A stretch of 64,000 bases of DNA from Siphonodentalium dalli. Taxonomy: Eukaryota; Mollusca; Scaphopoda; Gadilida; Siphonodentaliidae. The stretch is taken from assembly GCA_032622095.1 (NCBI GenBank), contig CP136062.1, positions 34,348,918 through 34,412,917 on the forward strand, given 5' to 3'. The notes below the pieces were generated by a model, which was given only the letters and a program-made list of their open reading frames with translations, was not told the DNA's origin and did no database searches. This document shows, in pieces, positions 38,881 through 50,323 of this stretch (positions are counted from its first letter, which is position 1; every line of letters starts with the position of its first letter). A program made the position numbers and the translations under genes.

Positions 38881-39108
38881 TTTAGTTTGTCTCTTGAAAA
38901 ATGCGTAAATCACCCAATATCTAGGGTAGGGGTTCAACGGGTTAACAATTTCTGTACTAAATAGATTTTTGCCCTCAGTTTTAAAAGTGTACACTGGAAT
39001 GTTCTATTATTTATCTGGATGAAATCCAGTGCATTTATGGTTTCACCTCAAACTAATTTTTCAGTGGGAATAGGTACTTTAACCCAGCACAAACAACATA
39101 CATGTACT
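38881..39108. other. Short unique spacer
   Basis: No repeat or coding feature was recognised between two repeat families. Confidence 0.3.
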
Positions 39109-41112
39109 AATGAAAGTGTCAATAACACTGTAGCTCAACTTAGGTAGGGGAATAATTTAATGGTTGACAGTAAATGGAGGAATTAGGAAAGGTGCTAATG
39201 GAAATGTCTAAGTATGACAAGATGTACATGTGAAGTGAGACCAAAACAATAGTCGTATTGGTAGAAGTAGAAATGGAATGATAATGTATACGAATGAACA
39301 ATGTTAACTAGATGGCAAGGACAGGAATAGCAGCAACAAGTCATTTGTGATCAGACCATGGACACTGTATTACTGTTGTCAGAACATCTGTCATGTATGT
39401 GAAAATAAGATCAAGTCTTGATTTGGTGTGTGGTGCTTGGAAGTATCTTTATCAATGAAAGTGTCAATGACACTGTAGCTCAACTTAGGTAGGGGAATAA
39501 TTTAATGGTCGACAGTAAATGGAGGAATAGGAAAAGTGCTAATTGAAATGTCTAAGTAAGACTAGATGTACATTAAATATCAACATTCATAACAGGTTTC
39601 ATAATGATCGGATCAGGGATGTGGTGATTATGGTGTGCCAAATGATTTATTGATGCAAAGAGTAAATTCTAAAATGGCCACCGGCAGCCATGTTTTTTTC
39701 CGAATTACCCCAAAATGACTTGTTCCCATCTACAGCCTTCACAAATCTCATAATGATCTGATCAAAGGTATGACCTGTAGCCTGTGCCAATGGATTTAGT
39801 CATGCAAAGAGTACAATCCAAGATGGCTGCTGGCGGCCATGTTTTTCGGCTGAACGACCCGAAAATGACTCGTTTCCCCATCTACATGTCATTGTTAACA
39901 TACATGACAAATTTCTTGAAGTTCCGACCAAAGCTACGACCTGTAGCCCGCACCAAAGGATTTATTCATGCAAAGAGTAAAATCCAATATGGCTGCTGGC
40001 GGACACATTTTTTGGCCAAAAGACCCCAAAATGACTCGTTCCCATCTACATGTTAATATTAACATCTATGATAAATATCATGATGATGAGACAAACAGTA
40101 CGACCTGTAGCCCGTGCCAATGGATTGAATTTTTAAATCCAACATGGCTGCCAGCGGCCATTTTTTTGGCCATATGACCCCAAAATGACTCGTTCCCATA
40201 TACATGTCAATATCAATATTCATGACAAATTTCATAAAGGTCACACCAAAGGTACGACCTGTAACCCGCGCCAAAGGATTTAGTCATTGAAAGAGTAAAA
40301 TCCAAGATGGCTGCTGGCGGCCATGTTTTTTGGCTGAACGACCCCAAAATCACTTGTTCTACATGTCAATATTAACATCCATGACAAATTTCATGATGAT
40401 CCGACGAACAGCACGACATGTAGCCCGCGCCAATGGATTGAATTTTGAAATCCAAAATGGCCACCAGCGGCCATGTTTTTTGGCCGAATGACCCCAAAAT
40501 GACTCGTTCCCATCTACATGTCAATGTCAACATTCATGACAAAATTCATAAAGATCAGACCATAGGTACGACCTGTAGCCCGCGCCAAATGATTTAGTCA
40601 TGCAAAGAGTAAAATCCATGATGGCTGCTGGCGGCCATGTTTTTTGGCCGAACAACCCCAAAATGACTCGTTCCCATCTACATGTCAATATTAACATCCA
40701 TGACAAACTTCATAATGATCAGACGAACAGTACGACCTGTAGCCCGCGCCAATGGATTGAATTTTGAAATCCAAAATGGCCACCAGTGGCCATGTTTTTT
40801 GGCCGAATGACCCCAAAATGAATCGTTCCCATCTACATGTCAATGTTAACTTTCATGACAAATTTCATGAAGTTCCGATCAAAACTACGACCTGTAGCCT
40901 GCGCCAAATGATTTAGTCATGCAAAGAGTAAAATCCAAGATGGCTGCTGACGGCCATGTTTTTTGGCCCACTGACCCCAAAATGACTCGTTCCCATCTAC
41001 ATGTCAATGTCAACATTTGCCCGCGCCAAAGGAAATTGTTGACGGACACACGGACGAAGGACACCAAGCCATGGCAATAGCTCAAACTTACAAAAGTAAG
41101 TTGAGCTAATAA
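39109..41112 (+). mobile_element. Satellite-bearing mobile element with both ends visible
   Basis: The start 'aatgaaagtgtcaataacac' at 39109 is repeated at 39454, so the first 345 bp are duplicated in tandem. It includes 'tgtagctcaacttaggtag'. From about 39600, monomers follow in the plus orientation, spaced alternately about 155 and 164 bp. The end is at 41031-41112: 'ggaaattgttgacggacaca', 'cggacgaaggacacc', then a hairpin at 41079-41107 (agctcaaacttac, aaaa, gtaagttgagct) and 'aataa'. The core motif agctcaactta thus occurs inverted at the two ends. The design (conserved ends around tandem cores of about 160 bp) resembles pearl/HINE elements of bivalves. It contains no protein genes. Confidence 0.7.
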
Positions 41113-42362
41113 AGGGTGTGTCAAAGGATTTAGTGATCCTAATAGTAAATGCAAGATGGCCGTGGTGGCCATGTTTTTTGACCGAATGACCCTAAAATGA
41201 CTCGTTCCCATCTTCGTCTCAATGTCGACATCCATGATAATTTTTATGATGATCAAACAAACAGTACAGCCTGTAACCACGTTAACTGAATAAATTTTGA
41301 AATCCATGATGTTCACCAGCGGCCATGTCTTTTGGCTGAATGACCCCCAAAATGACTCGTTCTCATCTACATGTCAATATCAACATTCATGATAAATTTC
41401 ATAATGATCAGATCAGGGATGTGGTCTGTAGGGTTTGCCAAAGTATTTAATGATGTAAAGATTAAATTCTAGAATGGCCACCAGTAACCAATTTTTTTGG
41501 GAATCACCCCAAAATAACTCGTTCCCATCTACATGTCAACATCCATGAAAAAATTCATGAAGATCAAACAAACATATCGGTCTATAACACATGCTAATGA
41601 ATTTTGTAGAAATATTTAGTCATACAAAGAGTAAAATCTAAAATGGAAATTGGTGGCCATATTTTTTTGACGAATGACACCAAAATGACTCGTTCCCATC
41701 TACATATCAATATTAACATCCATGACAAATTTCATGATGATCAGACGAACATTACGACCTGTAGCCCGCGCCAATGGATTGAATTTTTAAATCCAAGATG
41801 GCCACCAGCGGCCATGTTATTTGACCAGATGACCCCAAAATGACTCGTTCCCATCTACATGACAATGTCAACATTCATGACAAATTTCATACAGATTACA
41901 CCAAAGGTACGACCTGTAGCTCGCGCTAAACGATTTAGTCATGCAAAGAGTAAAATCCAAGATGGCTGCTGGCGGCCATGTTTTTTGGCCGAATGACCCC
42001 AAAATTACTCGTTCCCATCTACATGTCAATATTATCATCCATGACAAATTTCATGATGATCAGACAAACAGTACGACCTGTGGCACGTGGTAATGGATTA
42101 AATTTTTAAATCCAAGATGGCCGCTGGCGGCCATGTTTTTCGTCCGAATGACCCCAAAATGACTCATTCCCATCTACATGTCATTATTAACATTCATGAC
42201 AAATTTTATGATGATCATAATAAAGGTACGACCTTTAGCCTGTGCTAAAGGATTTAGTCATACAAAGAGTAAAATCCAAGATGGCTGCTGGTGGCCATGT
42301 TTTTTGGCCGAATGACCCCAAAATGACTCGTTCCCAACTACATGTCATTATTAACATTCATC
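41113..42362 (+). repeat. 155/164-bp satellite array without ends
   Basis: Plus-orientation monomers continue, alternating type A ('gatttagtcatgcaaagagt') and type B ('ggattgaattttgaaatcc'). Both carry 'aagatggc', 'ggccatgttttttggcc' and 'gactcgttcccatctacatg'. The array stops abruptly in 'aacattcatcatatt' at about 42362. Confidence 0.85.
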
Positions 42363-43069
42363 ATATTACGTGTACACTGGCTTTAAAAAATGATTCGGGG
42401 GTACCTCACCAAATGTTCTGAGCTGGTGTGGGTCATAATATCAGTTCCAATGGGGTTTTATTACTGTGAAACAAATCAATGCAAACGCAGCAAATGCTAG
42501 GTGCGGTTTGGAACCCCTGAGTCCACACCCTGGGTCTGTGTTTTACACTAATAATTCATCAATCTAATCGACTTGAGTGTGTGCATGTGTAGGAGTAGTC
42601 CTGTCTGGTGCATTGAAACTTCATGCAGGTTTGTTTGAGGTTGCATATCGATATTCATGTCTCTTTATATGATATTTGCTTATCTTACAGTCGTCGGTAT
42701 ATATAGGCTAGTGAATATGTAAAAGTTGTAGTTGGAAACTTTGGACAATTCATCGACTAATGTCTTTTCTAGTTGCTTTTATAAGCTATATAAAAATTCA
42801 AACACGCGAACTTGAAGGTCAAGACCCTGTTCTGTTATCAAATATTTCGTCAAAGCATGCATTGAGCAGTCGGGTAGAGTACACTGAATACTTGACTTGA
42901 AACAAATTTTATTTACAAAAAATACGAAAGGGATTTGGACACAAGTTTTGCAACTTATAAAGCTCCTCTCCCAATACGATAACACACAAACAAGATGACG
43001 GTTTTACGTATACACTGAATATTCAGGTGCACGCCAGGAAAATTGTTTCAAGACTAGCATGGCTTAACC
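42363..43069. other. Unique sequence
   Basis: No exon, RNA gene or repeat could be supported on either strand. Confidence 0.35.
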
Positions 43070-43544
43070 CCGACAATACGCTTAGTTAGACTGATATGAT
43101 GATTGCAGTTTGCAAACGGTTAACAGCTTTTAAATAGCATATATATTGGCTATACATTTAATATACAACAATAATTGTTGTATAACCAACAATGTATCAT
43201 AGATTTCAGTTGCGATAAACTACAAATAAACAATGCATGCATGTTGCAGTCATTAGCTACATGCGGCCATATATGACCCCTGTCAGTCTAGACTATCAAT
43301 ACACTATCAATAAACATCCACCCATAATCCCCTAATACACAGTGTATTCGGGAGTGTATTGGGAATCACACATACCAGCAATGTTAATTTCCGCTGTCTG
43401 CCACAGAGGTGAAAGGTTAAACCCGATTGATTTCTAACTATCATTGTAAAGAAATTGTTAATTAATTTTTATAGCGTTTCTTCGCCACATATCAACAGGT
43501 AAATATACAATTTTCCGAGATGATGTAAGGCACCTGAGTGAAAG
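43070..43544 (+). repeat. 480-bp segment duplicated at 46664
   Basis: 'acgcttagttagactgatat' to the 'gtttctt.g' block recurs in direct orientation at 46664-47150 with scattered changes. Its last 65 bp ('gccacatatcaacaggtaaa' to 'gcacctgagtgaa') also recur inverted at about 47888-47952, beyond the array. Confidence 0.8.
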
Positions 43545-43775
43545 GGGAACATTCCCTCTGTGTAACTAGATATTTCCCGAGCTCACCCTTCTGGAGAAGT
43601 TGCCGAGATATTAAGAAACAAAAGACAGGGTCCCAATCTCACTAAATTTACAGAGTGCATATGCAATAAATAATATTCGATGAATCTGCCGAATTTATCA
43701 CTTGAAACCCTGGAATATTTCCACGCTGTGGACAGAAGCTGGGAATTAATTTTGATACCATCGGAAAGGGGAACT
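43545..43775 (-). repeat. Inverted 225-bp satellite unit at the array edge
   Basis: This unit is on the opposite strand to all later ones. Its reverse complement closely matches the last unit at 47590-47720, sharing 'gcatatgcactctgtaaatt' and 'cttctccagaagg'. The array thus has inverted end units. Confidence 0.8.
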
Positions 43776-46655
43776 CTGTAATTTAGTGAGGTTGGGACCC
43801 GACTTTTGTTTCTCAATATATCGGCAACTTATCCATAAGGGAGGGGCTCGGGAAATATCTAGTTACACAGAGGGAATGTTCCCCTTTTCGATGACATCAA
43901 AATTAACTCCCAGGTTCTTCCCACGGCGTGGAAATATCCCAGCGTTTCAAGTGATAAATTATGCAGATTCATCGGATATTATCTATAACAGATGCACTCT
44001 GTAATTTAGTGAGGTTGGGACCCCCGACTTTTGTTTCTCAATATATCGGCAACTTATCCAGAAGGGAGGGGCTCGGGAAATATCTAGTTACACAGAGGGA
44101 ATGTTCCCCTTTCCGATGACATCAAAATTAATTCCCAGATTCTTCCCACAACGTGGAAATATCTCAGCGTTTCAAGTAATAAATTCGGCAGATTCAACAA
44201 ACATATTCTGTAACAGATGCACTCTGTAAATTTAGTGAGGTTGTGACCCCAACTTTTGTTTCTTAATATGTCGGCAACTTATCCAGAAGGAAGGGGCTCG
44301 GGAAATATCTAGTTATACAGAGGGAATGTTCCCCTTTTCGATGACATCAAAATTAACTCCCAGGTTCTTCCCACGGCGTGGAAATATCCCAGCGTTTCAA
44401 GTGATAAATTCGGCAGATTCATCGGATATTAACTATAACAGATGCACTCTGTAAATTTAGTGAGGTTGGGACCCCGACTTTTGTTTCTTAATATCTCGGC
44501 AACTTATCCAGAAGGAAGGGGCTCGGGAAATATCTAGTTACACAGAGGGAATGTTCCCCTTTCCGATGGCATCAAAATGAATTCCCAGGTTCTTACCACA
44601 GCGTGGAAATATCTCAGCGTTTCAAGTAATAAATTCGGCAGATTCAACAAACATATTCTGTAACAGATACACTCAGTAAATTTAGTGAGGTTGGGACCCA
44701 CGACTTTTGTTTCTTAATATCTCGACAACTTATCCATTAGGGAGGGGCTCGGGAAATATCTAGTTATACAGAGGGAATGTTCCCCTTTCCGATGACATAA
44801 AAATTAACTCCCATGTTCATCCCACAGCGTGTAAATATCCCAGCGTTTCAAGTGATAAATTCGACAGATTCATCAGATATTATCTATAACAGATGCACTC
44901 TGCAATTTAGTGAGGTTGGGACCTCGACTTTTGTTTCTTAATATCTTGGCAACTTATCCAGAAGGGAGGGGCTCGGGAAATATCTAGTTACACAGAGGGA
45001 ATGTTCTTCTTTTCGATGACATCAAAATTAACTCCCAGGTTCTTCCCACGGCGTGGAAATATCCCAGGGTTTCAAGTGATAAATTCTGCAGATTCATCAG
45101 ATATTATCTATAACAGATGCACTCTGTAATTTAGTGAGGTTGGGACCCCGACTTTTGTTTCTCAATATATCGGCAACTTATCCAGAAGGGAGGGGCTCGG
45201 GAAATATCTAGTTACACAGAGGGAAAGTTCCCCTTTCCGATGACATCAAAATGAATTCCCAGATTCTGCCCACAATGTGGAAATATCTCAGCGTTTCAAG
45301 TAATAAATTCGGCAGATTCAACAAACATATTCTGTAACAGATGCACTCTGTAAATTTAGTGAGGTTGTGACCCCAACTTTTGTTTCTTAATATGTCAGCA
45401 ACTTATCCAGAAGGGAGGGGCTCGGAAAATATCTAGTTATACAGAGGGAATGTTCCCCTTTCCGGTGGAATCAAAATTAATTCCCAGGTTCTGCCCACAG
45501 CATGGAAATATCTCAGCGTTTCAAGTGATAAATTCGGCAGATTCATCGGATATTAACTATAACAGATGCACTCTGTAAATTTAGTGATGTTGGGACCCCG
45601 ACTTTTGTTTCTTAATATCTCGGCAACTTATCCAGAAGGAAGGGGCTCGGGAGATATCTAGTTACACAGAGGGAATGTTCCCCTTTCCGATGGCATCAAA
45701 ATGAATTCCCAGGTTCTTACCACAGCGTGGAAATATCTCAGCGTTTCAAGTAATAAATTCGGCAGATTCAACATACATATTCTGTAACAGATGCACTCAG
45801 TAAATTTAGTGAGGTTGGGACCTCGACTTTTGTTTCTTAATATCTCGGCAACTTATCCAGAATGGAGGGCTCAGGAAATATCTAGTTACACAGAGGGAAT
45901 GTTCCTCTTTTCGATTACATCAAAATTAACTCCCAGGTTCTTCCCACGGCGTGGAAATATCTCAGCGTTTCAAGTAATAAATTCGGCAGATTCAACAAAC
46001 ATATTCTGTAACAGATGCACTCTGTAAATTTAGTTAGGTTGGGGGCCCAACTTTTGTTTCTTAATATGTCGGCAACTTATCCAGAAGGGAGTGGCTCGGG
46101 AATTATCTAGTTATACAGAGGGAATGTTCCCCTTTCCGATAGCATCAAAATTAATTCCCAGGTTCTTACCACAGCGTGGAAATATCTCAGCGTTTCAAGT
46201 AATAAATTCGGCAGATTCAACAAACATATTCTGTAACAGATGCACTCAGTAAATTTATTGAGGTTGGGACCCCGACTTTTGTTTCTTAATATCTCGACAA
46301 CTTACCCATTAGGGAGGGGCTCGGAAATATCTAGTTATACAGAGGGAATGTTCCCCTTTCCGATGACATCAAAATTAACTCCCAGGTTCTTCCCACAGCA
46401 TGGAAATATCCCAGCGTTTCAAGTGATAAATTCAGCAGATTCATCAGATATTATCTATAATAGATGCACTCTGTAATTTAGTGAGGTTGGGACCCTGACT
46501 TTTGTTTCTTAATATTTCTGCAACTTATCCAGAAGGGAGGGACTTGGGAAATATCTAGTTATACAGAGGGAATGTTCCCCTTCCGATGACATCAAAATTA
46601 ACTCCCAGTTTCTTCCCACAGCGTGGAAATATCCCAGCGTCTCAAGTGATAAATT
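43776..46655 (+). repeat. 225-bp satellite array, about 13 units
   Basis: The marker 'gatgcactctgtaa' or a variant occurs at 43991, 44216, 44441, 44666, 44892, 45116, 45340, 45565, 45790, 46014, 46239 and 46463, a period of 224-226 bp. Two variants, X ('gtgataaatt.....cagattcatcggatatta') and Y ('gtaataaattcggcagattc' then 'aacaaacatattctg'), largely alternate. Frames of about 78 codons recur because 225 is divisible by three; stop codons end each one. Confidence 0.92.
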
Positions 46656-47150
46656 AATTCCCGGTTACGCTTAGTTAGACTGATATGATGATTGCAGTTT
46701 GCAAACGGTTAACAGCTTTTAAATAGCATATATATTGGATATACATGTAATATACAACAATAAGTGTCGTATAACCAACAATGTATCATTGACTTCAGTT
46801 GCAATAAACTACAAATAAACAATGCATGCATGTTGCGGTCATTAGCTATATGTGACCATATATGACCCCTGTCAGTCTAGACTATCAGTACACTATCAAT
46901 AAACATCCATACCGCGCCCATAATCCCTTATACACAGTGTATTCGGGAGTGTATTGGGAATCACTCATACCAACAATGTTAATTGCCGCTGTCTGCCACA
47001 GAGGTGAAAGGTTATACCTGAGTGATTTCTGACTATCATTGTAAAGAAATTGTTTCTTAATTTTGTTAGCGTTTCTTTACAAACATATCAAGAATTTAAT
47101 AGATAAATATACCATTTTGCGAGGTGAGGTTGGGCACCGGAGTTATTTCT
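46656..47150 (+). repeat. Second copy of the 480-bp segment
   Basis: Direct copy of 43070-43544 inserted between two blocks of 225-bp units. It shows that segment plus array is the larger repeating unit. Confidence 0.8.
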
Positions 47151-47730
47151 GATGTTAAATTTAGTGAGGTTGGGACCCCGACTTTTGTTTCTCAATATTT
47201 TGGCAACTTATCCAGAAGGGAGGGACTCGGGTGATATCTAGTTATACAGAGGGAATGTTCCTCTTTCCGATGACATCAAAATTAACTCCCAGGTTCTTAC
47301 CACAGAGTGGAAATATCTCAGCGTTTCAAGTAATAAATTTGGCAGATTCAACAAACATATTCTGTAACATATATGCACTCAGTAAATTTAGTGAGGTTGG
47401 GACCCCAACTTTTGTTTCTTAATATGTCGGCAACTTATCCAGAAGGGAGGGGTTCGGGAAATATCTAGTTACACAGAGGGAATGCTCCTCTTTCCGGTGG
47501 CATCAAATTAATGCCCAGCTTCTGCCCACAGCGTGGAAATATTCCAGCGTTTCAAGTGATAAATTCGGCAGATTCATCGAATATTATCTATAGCATATGC
47601 ACTCTGTAAATTTAGTGAGGTTGGGACCCCGTCTTTTGTTTCTTAATATCTCGGCAACTTCTCCAGAAGGGGGGGGGGGGCTCGGGAAATATCTAGTTAT
47701 ACAGAGGGAATGTTCCCCTGTGCGATGGCT
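47151..47730 (+). repeat. Distal block of the 225-bp satellite
   Basis: About two and a half units. The last has a G-run near 47670 and ends at 'atgttcccctgtgcgatggc'. Unrelated sequence (47731-47885) separates it from the inverted flank at 47888-47952. Confidence 0.85.
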
Positions 47731-47952
47731 ATATTCTATTAAAGTCCTTGTACATGAAATGGACAAACGCTCTTTATCCATACCCCGCAATGCATTTAAA
47801 CGAATGCTGTTTATTTGTCATGCTTAATCTTGATATATTGTAAAGGAAAGTTGTCAGCATAATGCAAACTTACAAACTTAAAAATTCACTCAGGTGCCTC
47901 ACATCATCTCAGAAAATTGTATATTTACCTGTTGATATGTGGCGAAGAAACA

Positions 47953-48299
47953 TTGATGTTCACGTTACCCGCTATTATATTAACCTCTCTATTTATAATG
48001 AATATCTCAATGTGTATGGTAGTTAGATTACCTCATAAACAGAACATATGACCACACGATGAGGAAATTCAATTAACATGCATGTGATTTATAGATTTTA
48101 GATGATTTAAATTTTTTTTATTTAATTTAATTTAATTCAATTTAAACAAGTTTATAACATCAAACGACTGATGTAGCAAGTCTTACAAATGTCTACTTTT
48201 ACAAGAGTCATGTCAAAACGTGATATATGGGTAATTTGCTGGCTATATTGGCTTAATTAATTTAGTGAGGTTGGGACCCCGACTTTCTTCTATAATCCA
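47953..48299. other. AT-rich spacer with a satellite scrap
   Basis: An A/T simple stretch lies near 48110-48145. 'aatttagtgaggttgggacc' at about 48259-48280 is an isolated fragment of the 225-bp unit. Confidence 0.5.
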
Positions 48300-48319
48300 G
48301 GGTATGCAGTTTAAAGCAG

Positions 48320-49262
48320 ATGTACACGTAATGAACAAATTTTATGATGATCAGAATAAAGGTACGACCTGTAGCCCGTGCTAAAGGATTTAGTCATGCA
48401 AAGAGTAAAATCCAAGATAGCTGCTGGCGGCCATGTTTTTTGGCCGAATGACCCTAAAATTACTCGTTCCCATCTACATGTCAAAATTAACATCCATGAC
48501 AAATTTCATGATGATCAGGCAAAGAGTATGACCTGTGGCCCGTGCTAATGGATTAAATTTTGAAATCAAAGATGGCCCTGCACTGGTGGCCATGTTTTTT
48601 GTCCTAATGACCCCAAAATGACTCGTTCCTATCTACATTCCAATTTCATGATGATCAGACTAAAGGTACGACCTGTAACCCGTGCTAAAGGATTTAGTCA
48701 TACAAAGAGTAAAATCCAAGATGGCTGCTGGTGGTCATATTTTTTGGCCGAATGACCCAAAAATGACTCGTTCCCATCTACGTGTCATTGTTAAAATCCA
48801 AGACAAATTTTATGATGATCCGACCAAAGGTACGACCTGAAGCCTGTGTCAAAGGATTTAGTCATGCAAAGAGTAAAATCTAAGATGGCTGCCGGCGGTC
48901 ATGTTTTTTGGTCAAATGACCCCAAAATTACTCTTTCCCATCTACATGTCAATATTAACATCCATGACAAATTTCATGACAATAAGATGAACAGTACGGC
49001 CTGTAGCCCGTGCTAATGGATTGAATTTTAAAATACAAGATGGCCGCTGGTGGCCATGTTTTTTTCCGAATGACCCCAAAATGACTCGTTCCCATCTACA
49101 TGTCAACATCCATGACAAATTTCATAATAATCGGACCAAAGGTACGAACTGTAGCCCGTGCTAAAGGAAATTGTTGACGAATCACGCCCACACACACACG
49201 CACGACGGATACCAAGCCATAGCAATAGCTCAAACTTTACAAAGTAAAGTTGAGCTAATAAT
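48320..49262 (+). repeat. 155/164-bp satellite with 3' element terminus
   Basis: About five to six monomers end with 'ggaaattgttgacgaatcac', 'cacacacacacgcacgacgg' and a hairpin at 49227-49256 (agctcaaactttac, loop aa, gtaaagttgagct), then 'aataatt'. It matches the terminus at 41079-41112, confirming a conserved 3' end. Confidence 0.8.
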
Positions 49263-49645
49263 TAAATATATTTACATAGCCTGTCTGTGTTACACTAAAT
49301 CCTGTTTGGTGATTGTCAACTGTCAATTGGATCACACACTTTCCCAATAACACAAAGAATGTAACACGAACATGACGTCACAAATTGGCTACCTAATCTG
49401 ACCTAATCCCTAAAAGTGGTCAGCAGAATAATGAGGCATGCTTTTCGAAGTTAAGCCAATATGCATCTGAAGCCAGCTATTTGTATCAATCACATTATTG
49501 TCGCAAAGTGCTTGAAAATCTTATGTTGGGCTGACTTATTGCATTGCGTGGGCTAGTACACAAATTCTCGGCAGATTTTGTGAAAATTAATAAGAATACA
49601 CTCACCTTTTTATGGGAATAAATCATCAAAAAACTATATAAATAT
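49263..49645. other. Unique sequence, probably intronic
   Basis: No exon was supported. On the minus strand 'aaaag' followed by gtgagt (49607-49602) resembles a donor but has no credible exon before it. Confidence 0.35.
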
Positions 49646-49781
49646 AAGAAATGAATGTAGTGGGTGTGTGTGTTATTGTGGGATATGTCGCTGTGTTCAT
49701 AGGGGGAACACATTCACAATATACCTTAACAACCACAGCGCAGTATCCCCCAATAACACACACCCACTACATTCATTTCTT
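49646..49781. repeat. Long hairpin, about 48-bp arms
   Basis: 'aagaaatgaatgtagtgggt' at 49646 is mirrored by 'acccactacattcatttctt' ending at 49781. The arms include GT/AC repeats and 'ggatatgtcgctgtg'/'cacagcgcagtatcc'. The loop is about 38 bases. It lies in the presumed intron just 3' of the exon at 49839-49985. Confidence 0.75.
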
Positions 49782-49838
49782 AAATAACGTCAAGACATCG
49801 CATAAGGGGGCAGCCAGGCATTGAATGAGTTAACAAAC

Positions 49839-49985
49839 CTGTTCCGTTGATTACAAGTCGAACTGGTATCTGAGCTGTTCCAAAAGCAGTATTATATCCT
49901 GGCTCAGTGAAATAGTAATGAAGGTTGTTTCCATCTTGTCAATATGAATGCACGACGTCCAGTGCTGCACAGGAATTCCTTGGAC
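49839..49985 (-). pseudogene. Frameshifted exon of a secreted LolA-like-type protein
   Basis: On the minus strand, 'tatatacttttcag' (AG at 49987-49986) precedes the segment and GT follows it (49838-49837, 'aacag' then gtttgt). Frame one gives VQGIPVQHWTSCIHID. The next reading, one frame off, gives QDGNNLHYYFTEPGYNTAFG then TAQIPVRLVINGTG. The joined pattern (GIPVxxWxSC, a central YYF, then IPVR and V.GT) resembles metazoan secreted proteins annotated as LolA-like; this family link is from memory. A TGA sits directly before the second frame, so one base is missing, near 'attgacaag'. Either the exon is a pseudogene fragment or the assembly has an indel. No neighbouring exon was found. Confidence 0.55.
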
Positions 49986-50321
49986 CTGAAAAGTATATAT
50001 TAACCTTTACTTTACTGAATGCAGCTATAAAGGTATACATTGGAATAAGTCTATTATTCATTTGGAGGGATATTCATGAAAAATGGGCAGACGACAGATA
50101 CACGAGTGGATAATACAACTGCAGAAGAATTCCTTTTCATTGGTGGGAAATGTTTTGATAATAAGTCCAATAAATGGCCTATTGTTTAACTTATTATCAG
50201 AACATTTCATAAGGGAGATACTCGGCAATGACTATTTAGTAAAGAAAGTGTTAAAGACATATTATGCACCTATTTCAGTTTTCACTTACTGAAGGTGATT
50301 TTACTATTCAGCCACCACACC
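49986..50321. other. Unique sequence, probably intronic
   Basis: Nothing beyond antisense frames was seen on either strand. Confidence 0.35.
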
Positions 50322-50323
50322 TA

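Noticed and set aside
43583-47827. Repeated 63-78-codon frames in the 225-bp array
   Set aside because: They arise because the 225-bp period is a multiple of three. Each is stopped within a unit.
49602-49607. Consensus splice donor (AAG then GTGAGT) on the minus strand
   Set aside because: The sequence before it is AT-rich hairpin DNA with stops and no credible acceptor-bounded exon.
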